The notes beneath the pieces were generated by a model. It worked only from the letters and a program-made list of their open reading frames with translations, was not told the origin of the DNA and ran no database searches. Shown here in pieces: positions 18,109-25,659 of a stretch of DNA of 33,760 nucleotides. The position numbers and the translations under genes are program-made. This DNA is from Planctomycetota bacterium (GTDB lineage Bacteria; Planctomycetota; Planctomycetia; Pirellulales; UBA1268): positions 1 to 33,760 of the forward strand of contig QWQJ01000145.1 of the NCBI GenBank assembly GCA_003670865.1. Reading direction: 5' to 3'. Within the stretch, counting starts at the first letter, position 1, and the number at the start of each line of letters is the position of its first letter.

Positions 18109-18696
18109 TCAGCCGTCGGGATTATCAAGCAGTTCCTGGAGTCGGGCGGCGTGCTCGGGGATGAGGCGTGGCAGCCACGAGGCGTCGACCAGGCCGAGGT
18201 CGACGAGATCGCGCAGATGCATTCGATCCTTATCGCGGAACGAGTTGAGCTTCATGCGGACGAGGGGCTCAAGGCTTACGATCTGATAGTCGTCGGCGGC
18301 GACCGACTCGCTGACATCGGCAGACGGCAGGGGGTAGCCGGCCCGGACCTTCTCGCCGGCGAAGAGCAGATGGACGGCGTCTCGAGGGCTGCCGCCAATT
18401 CCGTCGATAAAGCACGATACTCCCATGAACTCATGGTGATGGAATCCCACGGTCTCAAGGGCCGTTTTCGCAGCCTCGAAGTCACTGCGCCGCAGCAGGA
18501 TGTCGACATCTTGTGTGGTGCGGACTGCGGCCCGATCGACCCGCGCTACCCAGGCAGCGACGGCATTGCCGCCGGCCACGGCATAGGGAACGCCAGCTTT
18601 TTCAAGCGCAGCGGTGGCCCGCAACGCCCGCTCACGAACAGCTTCAACGGCTTCGATCATCCTCCGCCAGGAAAAGTCCTTCAGTTCGACCGGCAT
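18109..18696 (-). CDS. Nucleotidyltransferase family protein
   Basis: 195 residues, ATG at 18696, full length and intact. The nucleotidyltransferase core reads VPYAVAGGNAVAAW … RTTQDVDILLRR: a GG-containing helix followed by the DxD metal pair (DVDI, about 63-66). The C-terminal part (IVSLEPLVRMKLNSFRDKDRMH LRDLVDLGLV) matches the AbiEii-like/DUF6036-like group, where a conserved Lys/Arg-rich helix follows. Such proteins transfer nucleotides to RNA or protein targets and are often linked to mobile or defence regions. No partner gene adjoins it. It is one of the few unbroken genes in the debris island. Confidence 0.8.
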   Translation of the reverse strand: MPVELKDFSWRRMIEAVEAVRERALRATAALEKAGVPYAVAGGNAVAAWVARVDRAAVRTTQDVDILLRRSDFEAAKTALETVGFHHHEFMGVSCFIDGIGGSPRDAVHLLFAGEKVRAGYPLPSADVSESVAADDYQIVSLEPLVRMKLNSFRDKDRMHLRDLVDLGLVDASWLPRLIPEHAARLQELLDNPDG

Positions 18697-18790
18697 GAGA
18701 CACCTCGGCTGTCGATTGTAGCAAAAAAGTGCCGGGCACCGTGTTCACCAATTTTTTTACGGTGGTAGGGCCATCCATGGCGGGCGGAAA

Positions 18791-19121
18791 TCAGTGTTTT
18801 AGGCTCTTGCCGCCCCACGCGATTTTCACGATCAGCACCGGCTGCTTGAGATTCTCGACGACCGCCCAGCCGAAGCCGTATTCCTGCCCGATCCATCCGG
18901 GATTCCGGCTCTGTGAGTAACCGATTTTCAAATCGCCCTTATGGACGGCGCGCGGCGCGGTGACATCGCTGTCGCGCCACCAGAACTTTACATCATCGCG
19001 GACGATCCATTTGCCGTCTTTATCGACGAGGTGACCGTAGTTTTTGGGGTCGTTGACCACCTGGTAGCGCAGGCTGCCAATAGCTCCCTTCTCGTCCTTG
19101 TGCCCTTCCTCCGCCTTGCCG
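18791..19121 (-). pseudogene. Fragment of a sialate O-acetylesterase-type (SASA) esterase
   Basis: The frame reads SLRYQVVNDPKNYGHLVDKD, GKWIVRDDVKFWWRDSD, KGDLKIGYSQSRNPGWIGQEYG and ends FGWAVVENLKQPVLIVKIAW GGKSLKH, then a stop. This is the middle of planctomycete SASA/carbohydrate-esterase proteins (KDGKW.VRDDV…GPE.GFG…PVLL.K.AWGGKSL). Both ends are missing: it stops just after GGKSL, and upstream it joins an IS4 transposase fragment in another frame. The only possible start is a GTG at 19132 that lies inside the transposase fragment. It is almost surely non-functional. Confidence 0.7.
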
Positions 19122-19328
19122 CTGGAGTCCACGCAGGCTGTCGACGATGGGGCTGAAGAACCAGAGTAGGATCAGCGAACAATACCGATCCATATGCAGG
19201 TCGCGATTGCCTGCCTTGTCACGCTGCGTCCCCACGAAGTGCAGCCGTTCAATCAACCCCTGCAACGCCTTGAAATACTTCAAGCCGTGGATATCCTCAG
19301 GGCGTATTTTGCGGCGAGCTGCTGCCAT
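19122..19328 (-). mobile_element. 5' fragment of an IS4-type transposase gene
   Basis: From ATG 19328 the first 69 codons read like the N-terminus of planctomycete IS4-family transposases: IHGLKYFKALQGLIERLHFV, GTQRDKAGNRDLHMDRYCSL, ILLWFFSPIVDSLRGLQ. Directly after SLRGLQ the sequence becomes the esterase fragment in a different frame. All catalytic DDE parts are therefore missing. The upstream end of the element may lie near 19408-19440 (AGCGCGCAAATTTCGTGCCG), but the terminal repeat cannot be confirmed because the other end is gone. Confidence 0.65.
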
Positions 19329-19475
19329 AGCTCACACTATGGCAACTTCGATTTCAGCGCGCAACTCCGCCCATCTTCCCTGGATTCGCTGTTTTCGCTG
19401 GTTTCCCTAGCGCGCAAATTTCGTGCCGAACACTACTGGCTGCGTCCTCTTTTCGGTCAACATATACTCAAGGGC

Positions 19476-19838
19476 ATGGATGCAACCGGCAACTCCCCTA
19501 TTTCACACCCGAGCCGAACCCGCGAGCCCCGTACGCCCTTCGAGGAGAAATACCTCGCCGAGGCCCGGCGGATTTGTCTCGCGGAAGTGACTGATCCGCG
19601 GTACGAGATTTTCCTGTTCGGGTCGCGAGCCCGGGGGCATTGCGAGCATGGCAGCGATGTCGACATTGGGATCTCCGGGCCCGAGCCGTTGCCTGAGGGG
19701 ACGTCGCATCTGCTCTGGCTGCTGACTGAGTCGGACGTTCCGTGGCGGTGTCAGGTAGTCGATTTTACGTTGGTGGCCGATGAGAAATTCCGGAAGCATG
19801 CCTATGAGGATCACGAGATATGGCGAGCGGCGAACTAG
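19476..19838 (+). CDS. MNT-type minimal nucleotidyltransferase (paired with HEPN gene)
   Basis: 120 residues from ATG 19476, which has AAGGG just upstream. Longer in-frame extensions run into IS debris and are unlikely. The core motif is FLFGSRARG…GSDVDIGI (GSRxxG followed by DxD), the active site of minimal nucleotidyltransferases. The DFTLV strand supplies the third acidic residue. Such proteins AMPylate and silence a HEPN RNase partner in type VII-like toxin-antitoxin pairs. The next gene overlaps by 19 bases and is HEPN-like, the classic arrangement. The gene appears complete. Confidence 0.82.
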   Translation: MDATGNSPISHPSRTREPRTPFEEKYLAEARRICLAEVTDPRYEIFLFGSRARGHCEHGSDVDIGISGPEPLPEGTSHLLWLLTESDVPWRCQVVDFTLVADEKFRKHAYEDHEIWRAAN

Positions 19839-20237
19839 GCCAGGATAATATCCGGCGGGCACTGAAGGGTTTTGCTGAGGTGCTCGACCTTGAGATCGAC
19901 GGTTATTCCGCTGCCATTTCGGGATGCCATTGAAAATGGCCGCATCCAGAAGTTTGAGTATTGCTCCGAGCTGTTCTGGAAATACGTGCGGTCGTGCCTG
20001 CAGTCGGAAGGGAAGGAAGTGCCCAACAGCCCGCGGGGCACGCTCAAAGAGTCGCTGGCCCGAGGCTTTCTACACGAGGCCGAATACGCGGCAGGCATGC
20101 AGATCTACGTAGACCGTAATGCATGCAGCCACATCTATCGGCAGGAGATTATGCCATTGATCCTCGGTCGGCTGCCCACGCATCTGGCCCTCATGCAGGC
20201 TGTGCTTGACCGCGTGCCGGCCGCCGAGACGGACTGA
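19820..20237 (+). pseudogene. HEPN-type nucleotidyltransferase partner, frameshifted
   Basis: From ATG 19820 the frame reads MASGELGQDNIRRALKGFAE then VLDLEIDG and runs to a stop at 19931. From about 19905 a +1 frame continues FRDAIENGRIQKFEYCSELF WKYVRSCLQ … RNACSHIYRQEIMPLILGRL to TGA 20235-20237. Joined, these give an HI0074-like substrate-binding/HEPN protein of normal size (about 138 residues), with IQKFEYC.ELFWK as the diagnostic helix. One extra base near GACGGTTATT would explain the break. It may be a true pseudogene, a sequencing error or a frameshifted product. The second frame alone has only a TTG start (19872). Confidence 0.7.
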
Positions 20238-20625
20238 TCATCCCGCCAGTGCCCGTCTGCCAATGGGTCATCTCCGTACCGAAGCGACTGCGGTGGTTCC
20301 TCGCCGAACGGTCCGAGGCCACCTGCGCCCCCACGACAATCTTCATGAGCGAAGTCGAACGGCTCGTGCGCGAGGCCGCAGGCCCAGCGGCGGCACCAGC
20401 CACGGCCGACACCAAGCGGCCCCGCATCGGCGCCATTTCGTTCCTCCATCGTTTTGGCTCGGCGCTCAACAGCCATGTCCATTTCCATGCGTGCGTGACC
20501 GACGGGGGTTTTCAGCGGGCCGCGCCCGCTCCGCACGCTGACGCGGCCACACCTGCCGTCGCGTTTCATGCCGCGCGGCCGATGACCCCACGCGACCTCG
20601 ACACCCTCACCATGGCGTTTGCTCA
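20238..20625 (+). mobile_element. Fragment of an IS91-family (HUH) transposase
   Basis: The frame reads PPVPVCQWVISVPKRLRWFL, then IGAISFLHRFGSALNSHVHFH ending ACVTDGGFQ and FHAARPMTPRDLDTL. These are the conserved middle blocks of IS91/ISCR-like transposases; HVHFH is the HUH metal motif. The N-terminal zinc-binding part and the C-terminal catalytic tyrosines are absent. It begins right after the HEPN stop and runs without interruption into antiporter sequence in the same frame. Confidence 0.72.
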
Positions 20626-21496
20626 CGCGGATCCGACTTGGGTCTTTCTGGTATCCTCATCGGCGATCGTCCCGTTGGCCGACATGTTGGCGAAGGCCAC
20701 TGAGGAGTTGGCCGAATTGCTAGGTCCCTCCATCGGCGGCGTATTGAGTGCCACCTTGGGGAACGGGCCGGAATTGATCGTCTGTGGCTTCGCGCTGAGT
20801 AAAGGGCTAACCGGCGTCGTCAAATCTGCGATTATCGGCACCGTCTTGATAAAGGTCCTGTTGTTGTCTGGTTTGGCCATGTTCTTCGGCGGATTAAAAA
20901 GGACAAACCAGAAGTTCAACAAGACCACAGCCGGAATGTCAGCCGCGTCATAAACGCTGGCGTCCATTGGGCTGGTTGTCCCGGCGATTCTTAAACTGTC
21001 GAGCCCCGCCGCGCGGAACGAGCTAAGTCTGGAGATTTCCACGATGCTTTTCGTTCTGTATCTGCTCAGCCTGCTCTTCACGATGAAAACGCACAGGCAG
21101 TTGTTTACGGTCGCAGATCCCGATGCCCACCATCACGAGGCCGGTGAAAAACGCAGCATCTGGCCGGGACTGATGCAGTTGACTGGCATCGCTGTCGTGC
21201 TGGCGGTGGTCAGTAAAGTGATGACCGATGCACTCGACCCCGCCCTGGCTTCCCTGCACTTTTCGGAGACGTTTGCCGGGATCATCGTGCTGGGTTCGCT
21301 TGGCAACGTGGCGCAACTGATCGGTGCGATCCGCTTCGGCCGGGCCGACAAGATGGACCTGGCGATGAGCAGTACGATCGGCGCGGCGACACAGGCCTCC
21401 CTGGCGATGGCCCCCCTGCTGGTGTTTGCCGGGCAACTGTTCGACGCACCGATGGACCTGTTGTTCTCCGACTTCGAGGTGCTGGCGATTGCATTG
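20626..21496 (+). pseudogene. Decayed Ca2+/H+ antiporter (CaCA/Cax family)
   Basis: Membrane-protein sequence of the cation/proton exchanger family: WVFLVSSSAIVPLADMLAKA TEELAELLG, then GNGPELIVCGFALSKGLTGV VKSAI, the first alpha-repeat. After an in-frame TAA (20951-20953) the same frame continues TLASIGLVVPAILKL … ISTMLFVLYLLSLLFTMKTH … IIVLGSLGNVAQL … KMDLAMSSTIGAATQASLAM APLLVFAGQLF … FEVLAIAL, the second half. The second alpha-repeat lacks the expected acidic residue (GNAAEH-type became GNVAQL), and the stretch after the first is altered. The start is replaced by IS91 sequence, and the end is cut at about 21496. Confidence 0.75.
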
Positions 21497-21657
21497 CAGA
21501 ACGAACTGCTCGCATTGCGTACCCCTGCGAAGTCAAAACTGATTCGCTCGGCTTCGGCCGCGAAAGGATCAATGCGATCAAATCGAAACGACGCGGCCTT
21601 CTCTCCGTCTGCACAGAAAGAGCCAAACTCGTCACTGAGTGGAAAGGTGAGATTCAT
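21490..21657 (-). pseudogene. 5' fragment of a STAS-like (DUF4325-type) gene
   Basis: An ATG at 21657 has a good ribosome site (GAGGGA about 8 bases upstream). It opens MNLTFPLSDEFGSFCADGEK … AERISFDFAGVRNASSSFCNA. The pattern I.FDF.GVRN..SSF.NA is that of STAS-like DUF4325 proteins. At 21490-21496 it meets the antiporter remnant and ceases to resemble the family. It probably retains a real translation start but only about the first half of the gene. The assignment is from motif memory. Confidence 0.42.
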
Positions 21658-21742
21658 TCGAACATCCCTCGCACATCCTTCTCGCCCGGCAGCAGACCGA
21701 GGACGGCCTGGGCACTCGGGTGTCTGAGGATTACGCTCTCGC

Positions 21743-22975
21743 TCATGGCTCATGCCGGAGGGCTTCTATCGTGCTGGCCAGTCGCTGGAGGGTTTCGACG
21801 GTATGGTGCCAGGAGAGACTCGCACGCACGAGGCTCCTTCCTTCTGGCACACTGGGCGGCCGGATCGCAGGCACAAAAAAACCGTTGCTGGCCAGTCGGT
21901 CGGCAAGTCGAACTGCCGCTTCGGCTGTGCCTGCCATGATCGGTACGATCTGCGCTTCAGCCTCGCCAAGATCGATGCCAGCCGACAAAAGTCTGTCGCG
22001 AAACTCAGCCGCGTTGGCCAAAAGAGTTTTGCGGCGTTGGGGTTCTTCCGCCAGAAGGCCAATCGCGCGGGTGGCTGCGGCGGCAATCGATGGTGGATGG
22101 GCGGTCGAAAATATCGACGCGCGGGCCTTGTGCCGCAGCCAGTGGATCACCGCTTGATGGCCAGCCACGAAACCACCGGCTGCCCCCAGAGCTTTGGAAA
22201 GCGTGCCAACGCGGAGATGGACGCCGTCGTTGCAGTTAGATTCCTCAACCAGTCCGCTGCCGCGAGGACCAAACACGCCTGTAGCATGTGCCTCATCGAC
22301 CATGAGAATTGCCTGATACTGATGGGCGATTTCACAGAGAGATGCCAGCGGAGCAAGCGTGCCGTCCATCGAAAAGAGTGTGTCGCTGACGATCAACTTG
22401 CGTCGAGCGACGGGGTCGCGGTCGCCTGCGAGCAGGGTCGCGAGTGCCGCCATGTCGCGGTGCGGGTAGATACGGACAGTGGCCTGTGAGAGCCGGCAAC
22501 CATCAATGATGCTGGCGTGATTTCTGGCGTCGCTGAAAATGATGTCATCGGGTCCAGCCAGGGCGGCAATCGTAGCGATGTTCGCAGCAAATCCGCTGGA
22601 AAAGAGTAGGGCGGCCTCGGTCTCGAGGAGTCGAGCGATTGACTGTTCGAGGAGTTCGTGAGACTCTGAGTGACCGCTCACCAGTGGGCTGGCTCCGGCC
22701 CCAAAACCCTCGGCACAAGCCCCCTTTGCCGCAGCCTTGGTGAGCCGCACATCGCCGGCATAGCCGAGGTAGTCATTGGAACCAAAGTTGATCAGCGGGC
22801 GGCCGTCGAGCGTGACAGCGTCTCCTTGCCGACCGCTGCGAATCCGCTGCGATCGCTCGAGCCCTCTTGCTCTGAGCGCAAGCATATCGGCCTCGATCCA
22901 GGCCAGCGGCTGAGGCAGAGGAGCAAAGGCCGTAGGTCGAGCGGGTTTTTCAAGCGTCTCAATCCGGCATGGCAT
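21743..22975 (-). CDS. bioF: 8-amino-7-oxononanoate synthase (or close alpha-oxoamine synthase)
   Basis: ATG 22975 (AGGGA about 10 bases upstream) gives 410 residues; a GTG at 23056 would add 27. This is a fold-type I PLP enzyme with all BioF/KBL landmarks: LINFGSNDYLGYAGD, a glycine-rich GFGAGASPLVSGHSESHELL, FSDARNHASIIDG, the Asp-containing LMVDEAHATGVFGPRGSG and the PLP lysine in GTLSKALGAAGGFVAG. BioF condenses pimeloyl-thioester with alanine in biotin synthesis; KBL and SPT relatives use other acyl-CoAs. No other bio gene is in view, so the substrate is inferred. The EVE gene ends 90 bases before this start. The 3' end abuts the debris island but is intact. Confidence 0.88.
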   Translation of the reverse strand: MPCRIETLEKPARPTAFAPLPQPLAWIEADMLALRARGLERSQRIRSGRQGDAVTLDGRPLINFGSNDYLGYAGDVRLTKAAAKGACAEGFGAGASPLVSGHSESHELLEQSIARLLETEAALLFSSGFAANIATIAALAGPDDIIFSDARNHASIIDGCRLSQATVRIYPHRDMAALATLLAGDRDPVARRKLIVSDTLFSMDGTLAPLASLCEIAHQYQAILMVDEAHATGVFGPRGSGLVEESNCNDGVHLRVGTLSKALGAAGGFVAGHQAVIHWLRHKARASIFSTAHPPSIAAAATRAIGLLAEEPQRRKTLLANAAEFRDRLLSAGIDLGEAEAQIVPIMAGTAEAAVRLADRLASNGFFVPAIRPPSVPEGRSLVRASLSWHHTVETLQRLASTIEALRHEP

Positions 22976-23065
22976 CGGTAGTTTTCCCTGCTTTGTCCCG
23001 AGCAAAAGCGTCACTGGCTCTGCGGTCTTTAGTGCGGGAGTATTGGGCCGACTCACCCGATCATC

Positions 23066-23548
23066 TTAGCCTACGGCATCGACCCTATTGCTTGTTGCGA
23101 GACTTTTGATCGTGCGAAACTGGGAGGCTGTCACCCGTTGCACCGAAAGCCGACTGCCGCGACGCAGCAACTCCATGCCGACAAGCGATTTGATGCCACG
23201 CAACTCTTCGAGCGCAATTTCGCGAGGAAATATTCTTAAAAGCTGGACATCAACCATCGACCAGATGGGATTGTCGGGCGATGCCTTGGGGTCGTAATAA
23301 TCACTTTTTGGGTTCCATGCCGTTGAATCCCCATAGGCCTCACGGACAATCTTTACAATGCCGGCAACTGCCGACGGATCGGCATTGGAGTGGTAGAAGA
23401 GGGCCTCGTCACCAAGCTGCATCGCGCGCAAAAAGTTTCTCGCTTGATAGTTGCGAACGCCCTCCCAGTGCGTGGTTTTTTTGACAGCCCGCGCCAAATC
23501 CTGAATCGAAAAGGCTGTCGGCTCGCTCTTCATCAGCCAGGTATGCAT
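23066..23548 (-). CDS. EVE domain-containing protein
   Basis: 160 residues from ATG 23548, preceded by AAAGG at suitable spacing. The whole length is one EVE (PUA-like) domain: TWLMKSEPTAFSIQDL at the start, then WEGVRNYQARNFLRAMQLGD, ALFYHSNADPSAVAGIVKIV REAY and DPKASPDNPIWSMVDVQLL. These are the family's usual landmarks. EVE domains bind modified bases in DNA or RNA and occur both in housekeeping and in restriction contexts. It is upstream of bioF in the same direction; no restriction genes are nearby, so a general role is more likely. Confidence 0.9.
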   Translation of the reverse strand: MHTWLMKSEPTAFSIQDLARAVKKTTHWEGVRNYQARNFLRAMQLGDEALFYHSNADPSAVAGIVKIVREAYGDSTAWNPKSDYYDPKASPDNPIWSMVDVQLLRIFPREIALEELRGIKSLVGMELLRRGSRLSVQRVTASQFRTIKSLATSNRVDAVG

Positions 23549-23660
23549 TGGTGCCTTTAATCTGCCCGGGGTAAAAGGTGTTGTTTATAGGGAAGAGCAT
23601 ACGCGTTGCAAGGATTGAGCAAAGAAAAATACTAGGAACGCTCAAAGGGGTGGGATGGGA

Positions 23661-25508
23661 CTACTTTTTCAGCCGTCCGCGCTGCATTTGTTCAAACTCC
23701 CGCTTCCCTTCTGGACGGGCACCAACCGGGGAAATCTGTAAGGCCCGATCAAAATCGACCGTAAAGGAGTATTCAATCACGAGCGCTTTTTCGGCCGTGG
23801 CGTTGGCAGCGACATCAACATCGAATCGCAACAGACCCTTGCTGCGTTCGCTGCGGAGATAGGCCGGGTCGGTTGAGAGCGGCAGTTTGAGCTCAGCCAG
23901 CGTCACGCGCACATCGCTTCCCCTATCGGCATAAGGCAAGCGATCAAAAATACGAACCGCTGCAGCCTGATCCTTGTAATTTTCAATCGCCACTCGGTAT
24001 TTGAAGCTGAGTTCACGATTGCCCCCCTGCACATTCTCCTTTTTGTCAATGAATTCGCGGCGGGCCCGCAGTTGCGGATCGGCGCCGAAGCCAACGACAA
24101 ATGTTTCCCCTCGGGCCACAGTCGGAATATCCCCGCGGCCCACAAAGCGTCCATCAAGGGAGACGGTAATCGGGCCGGCAAGCAGATCGTCGGGGCTCGT
24201 GTTTTTGAGTTCTGCTTCACGATACACATAGCTTGTCAGCACCGGAGTGGCAACATGATAGAAAGCGCTGGGAAGGGAATGTTTCATGATCCGCACCATC
24301 TGCTGATCACTCCGGCTGGCGAGGCTCACGCTGCCAGGGAGTTGGTAGCTGATGCTGGGGCCGCCGCTCTCTCCCGCGTCGCGTCGCATCGTCGCCAAAA
24401 CATCTTTGGAATTGGTGAGTTCAAGGGTCTGCGAATCGTCGGCCGCGCAAATCACATCCCAGTTGAAGCCCAGGTTATCATCAAAGTTCTGGCTGTTTGA
24501 AAATGCATTATTGGCTGATTGTTGGCGGAGCTTGATGTCCCGGAAGGCACCAGCATCCAGTTTGCTGACCGACGCAGCTGCGGGACCCTCCGGGTTTGGA
24601 GTGGGTCGTGTCAGCGATACATAAAACGGAGCCAGCCCCGGTCCGGCCGCTGATAATGCCGGGGACGCCGTCGAGAGCGTGAGCGAAACTTCCTCCCAGT
24701 TCTCACCTGTCATCTGTTGAATCAGCCCGTTGTATTCAAGGTCCACGGTCTGCCGATCTTGAGCGGCTCGACAGGTGTAGGTGGCTGACCAGCCACAATT
24801 GCTGACTAAATAATTGAGCCTGACTGTCGCCGGGCCAGCGGCATTTGTTTCCAGAAAGAGCACGGCCTCTTTGACGGTTCGCTGCGTGCCGCTGGTGAGT
24901 TCTGCTTTTTTATGTTGCAAAAGCGTGGCTTGCTCAGTGAGCTGCCGCTGTTCTTTTAAGAACACTATTTGCTCCTCGGCAATTTTCTGCCGCTCGGCAA
25001 ACGAAAAGAGGGTGACCTTTTCTAGAGCCACGGCATCCAGAACCCCTTTGGCAAGATCATTTTTTGCAGTCGGAGCTACGAAACCCTCGAGCCCGTCAAG
25101 ATATGCCGCCTTCTTCGCCGCGAGTTCCTGATTCTTTTGATTGAGTTGGAGTTTATCGGCAAGTTCCGCAAGCGCAAGATCGAATGTGCGAATGTCTTCG
25201 CGGGGCTCCTCGCCCACCGCCACTTGCCTGAGTCTGACGGCCCGAACCTCTAGCCCAGCCAGAGCCTCAGCAAATAAACTTCCCTCCACAATGTGCTGGG
25301 GCAGATCGGTTACCACCACTTCCTGGCTCCCCTTCACGGCGGTGAATAGTAGGGTGCGTGTGATCAGAGCCTGTCCCCGATAGAGCGTCACTCCGCTGAC
25401 CTTCCCAGTGACATTCCCTGGCTGTGGATCGGCGAGAGCTATTCCTCTGAGGGCCGTCACCAAGAGAGCGACAATCAGCGGAGTCAGCCGGGAAGGGTGG
25501 TGAATCAT
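23661..25508 (-). CDS. DUF4139 (MuiA-like) exported protein
   Basis: 615 residues from ATG 25508, which is directly followed by a signal peptide (LTPLIVALLVTALRGIALAD). An 81-codon upstream extension lacks signal-like character and is rejected. Order of parts: an N-terminal DUF4140 domain (VTLYRGQALITRTLLFTAVK GSQEVVVTDLP), a long Lys/Gln/Glu-rich coiled coil (about 100-215), and a C-terminal DUF4139 domain (VRLNYLVSNCGWSATYTCRA … GENWEEVSLTLSTASP … RREFIDKKENVQGG). Members, called MuiA or mucoidy-inhibitor proteins, are envelope proteins of unclear mechanism. The beta-helix gene ends 151 bases upstream in the same direction. Confidence 0.87.
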   Translation of the reverse strand: MIHHPSRLTPLIVALLVTALRGIALADPQPGNVTGKVSGVTLYRGQALITRTLLFTAVKGSQEVVVTDLPQHIVEGSLFAEALAGLEVRAVRLRQVAVGEEPREDIRTFDLALAELADKLQLNQKNQELAAKKAAYLDGLEGFVAPTAKNDLAKGVLDAVALEKVTLFSFAERQKIAEEQIVFLKEQRQLTEQATLLQHKKAELTSGTQRTVKEAVLFLETNAAGPATVRLNYLVSNCGWSATYTCRAAQDRQTVDLEYNGLIQQMTGENWEEVSLTLSTASPALSAAGPGLAPFYVSLTRPTPNPEGPAAASVSKLDAGAFRDIKLRQQSANNAFSNSQNFDDNLGFNWDVICAADDSQTLELTNSKDVLATMRRDAGESGGPSISYQLPGSVSLASRSDQQMVRIMKHSLPSAFYHVATPVLTSYVYREAELKNTSPDDLLAGPITVSLDGRFVGRGDIPTVARGETFVVGFGADPQLRARREFIDKKENVQGGNRELSFKYRVAIENYKDQAAAVRIFDRLPYADRGSDVRVTLAELKLPLSTDPAYLRSERSKGLLRFDVDVAANATAEKALVIEYSFTVDFDRALQISPVGARPEGKREFEQMQRGRLKK

Positions 25509-25659
25509 GCGAGTGGCTCTTTTAGTAGGGGGTAGAGAATCGGGGGAAGAAACAGCAGTAGGGACGCTTTTCGCAGTAGAGACGCCTTTTTGTGGAGTCT
25601 GCTTCCCCATTTGGGCAAATGCAAGTACGGCCGCCTTGGCTCGATCGCGTGGGAATCGT

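Noticed and set aside
18721-18780. Possible hairpin/REP-like element (GTGCCGGGCAC and CACCGT…ACGGTG)
   Set aside because: Short imperfect arms with only one copy in the window; not enough to call a repeat family or terminator.
19194-19475. 94-codon N-terminal extension of the MNT gene
   Set aside because: It covers the opposite strand of the IS4 fragment and has no family character; ATG 19476 has a ribosome site and gives the normal size.
21133-21753. 206-codon minus-strand frame as one gene
   Set aside because: Only 21490-21657 looks protein-like (STAS-like start); the remainder is antisense to the antiporter remnant.
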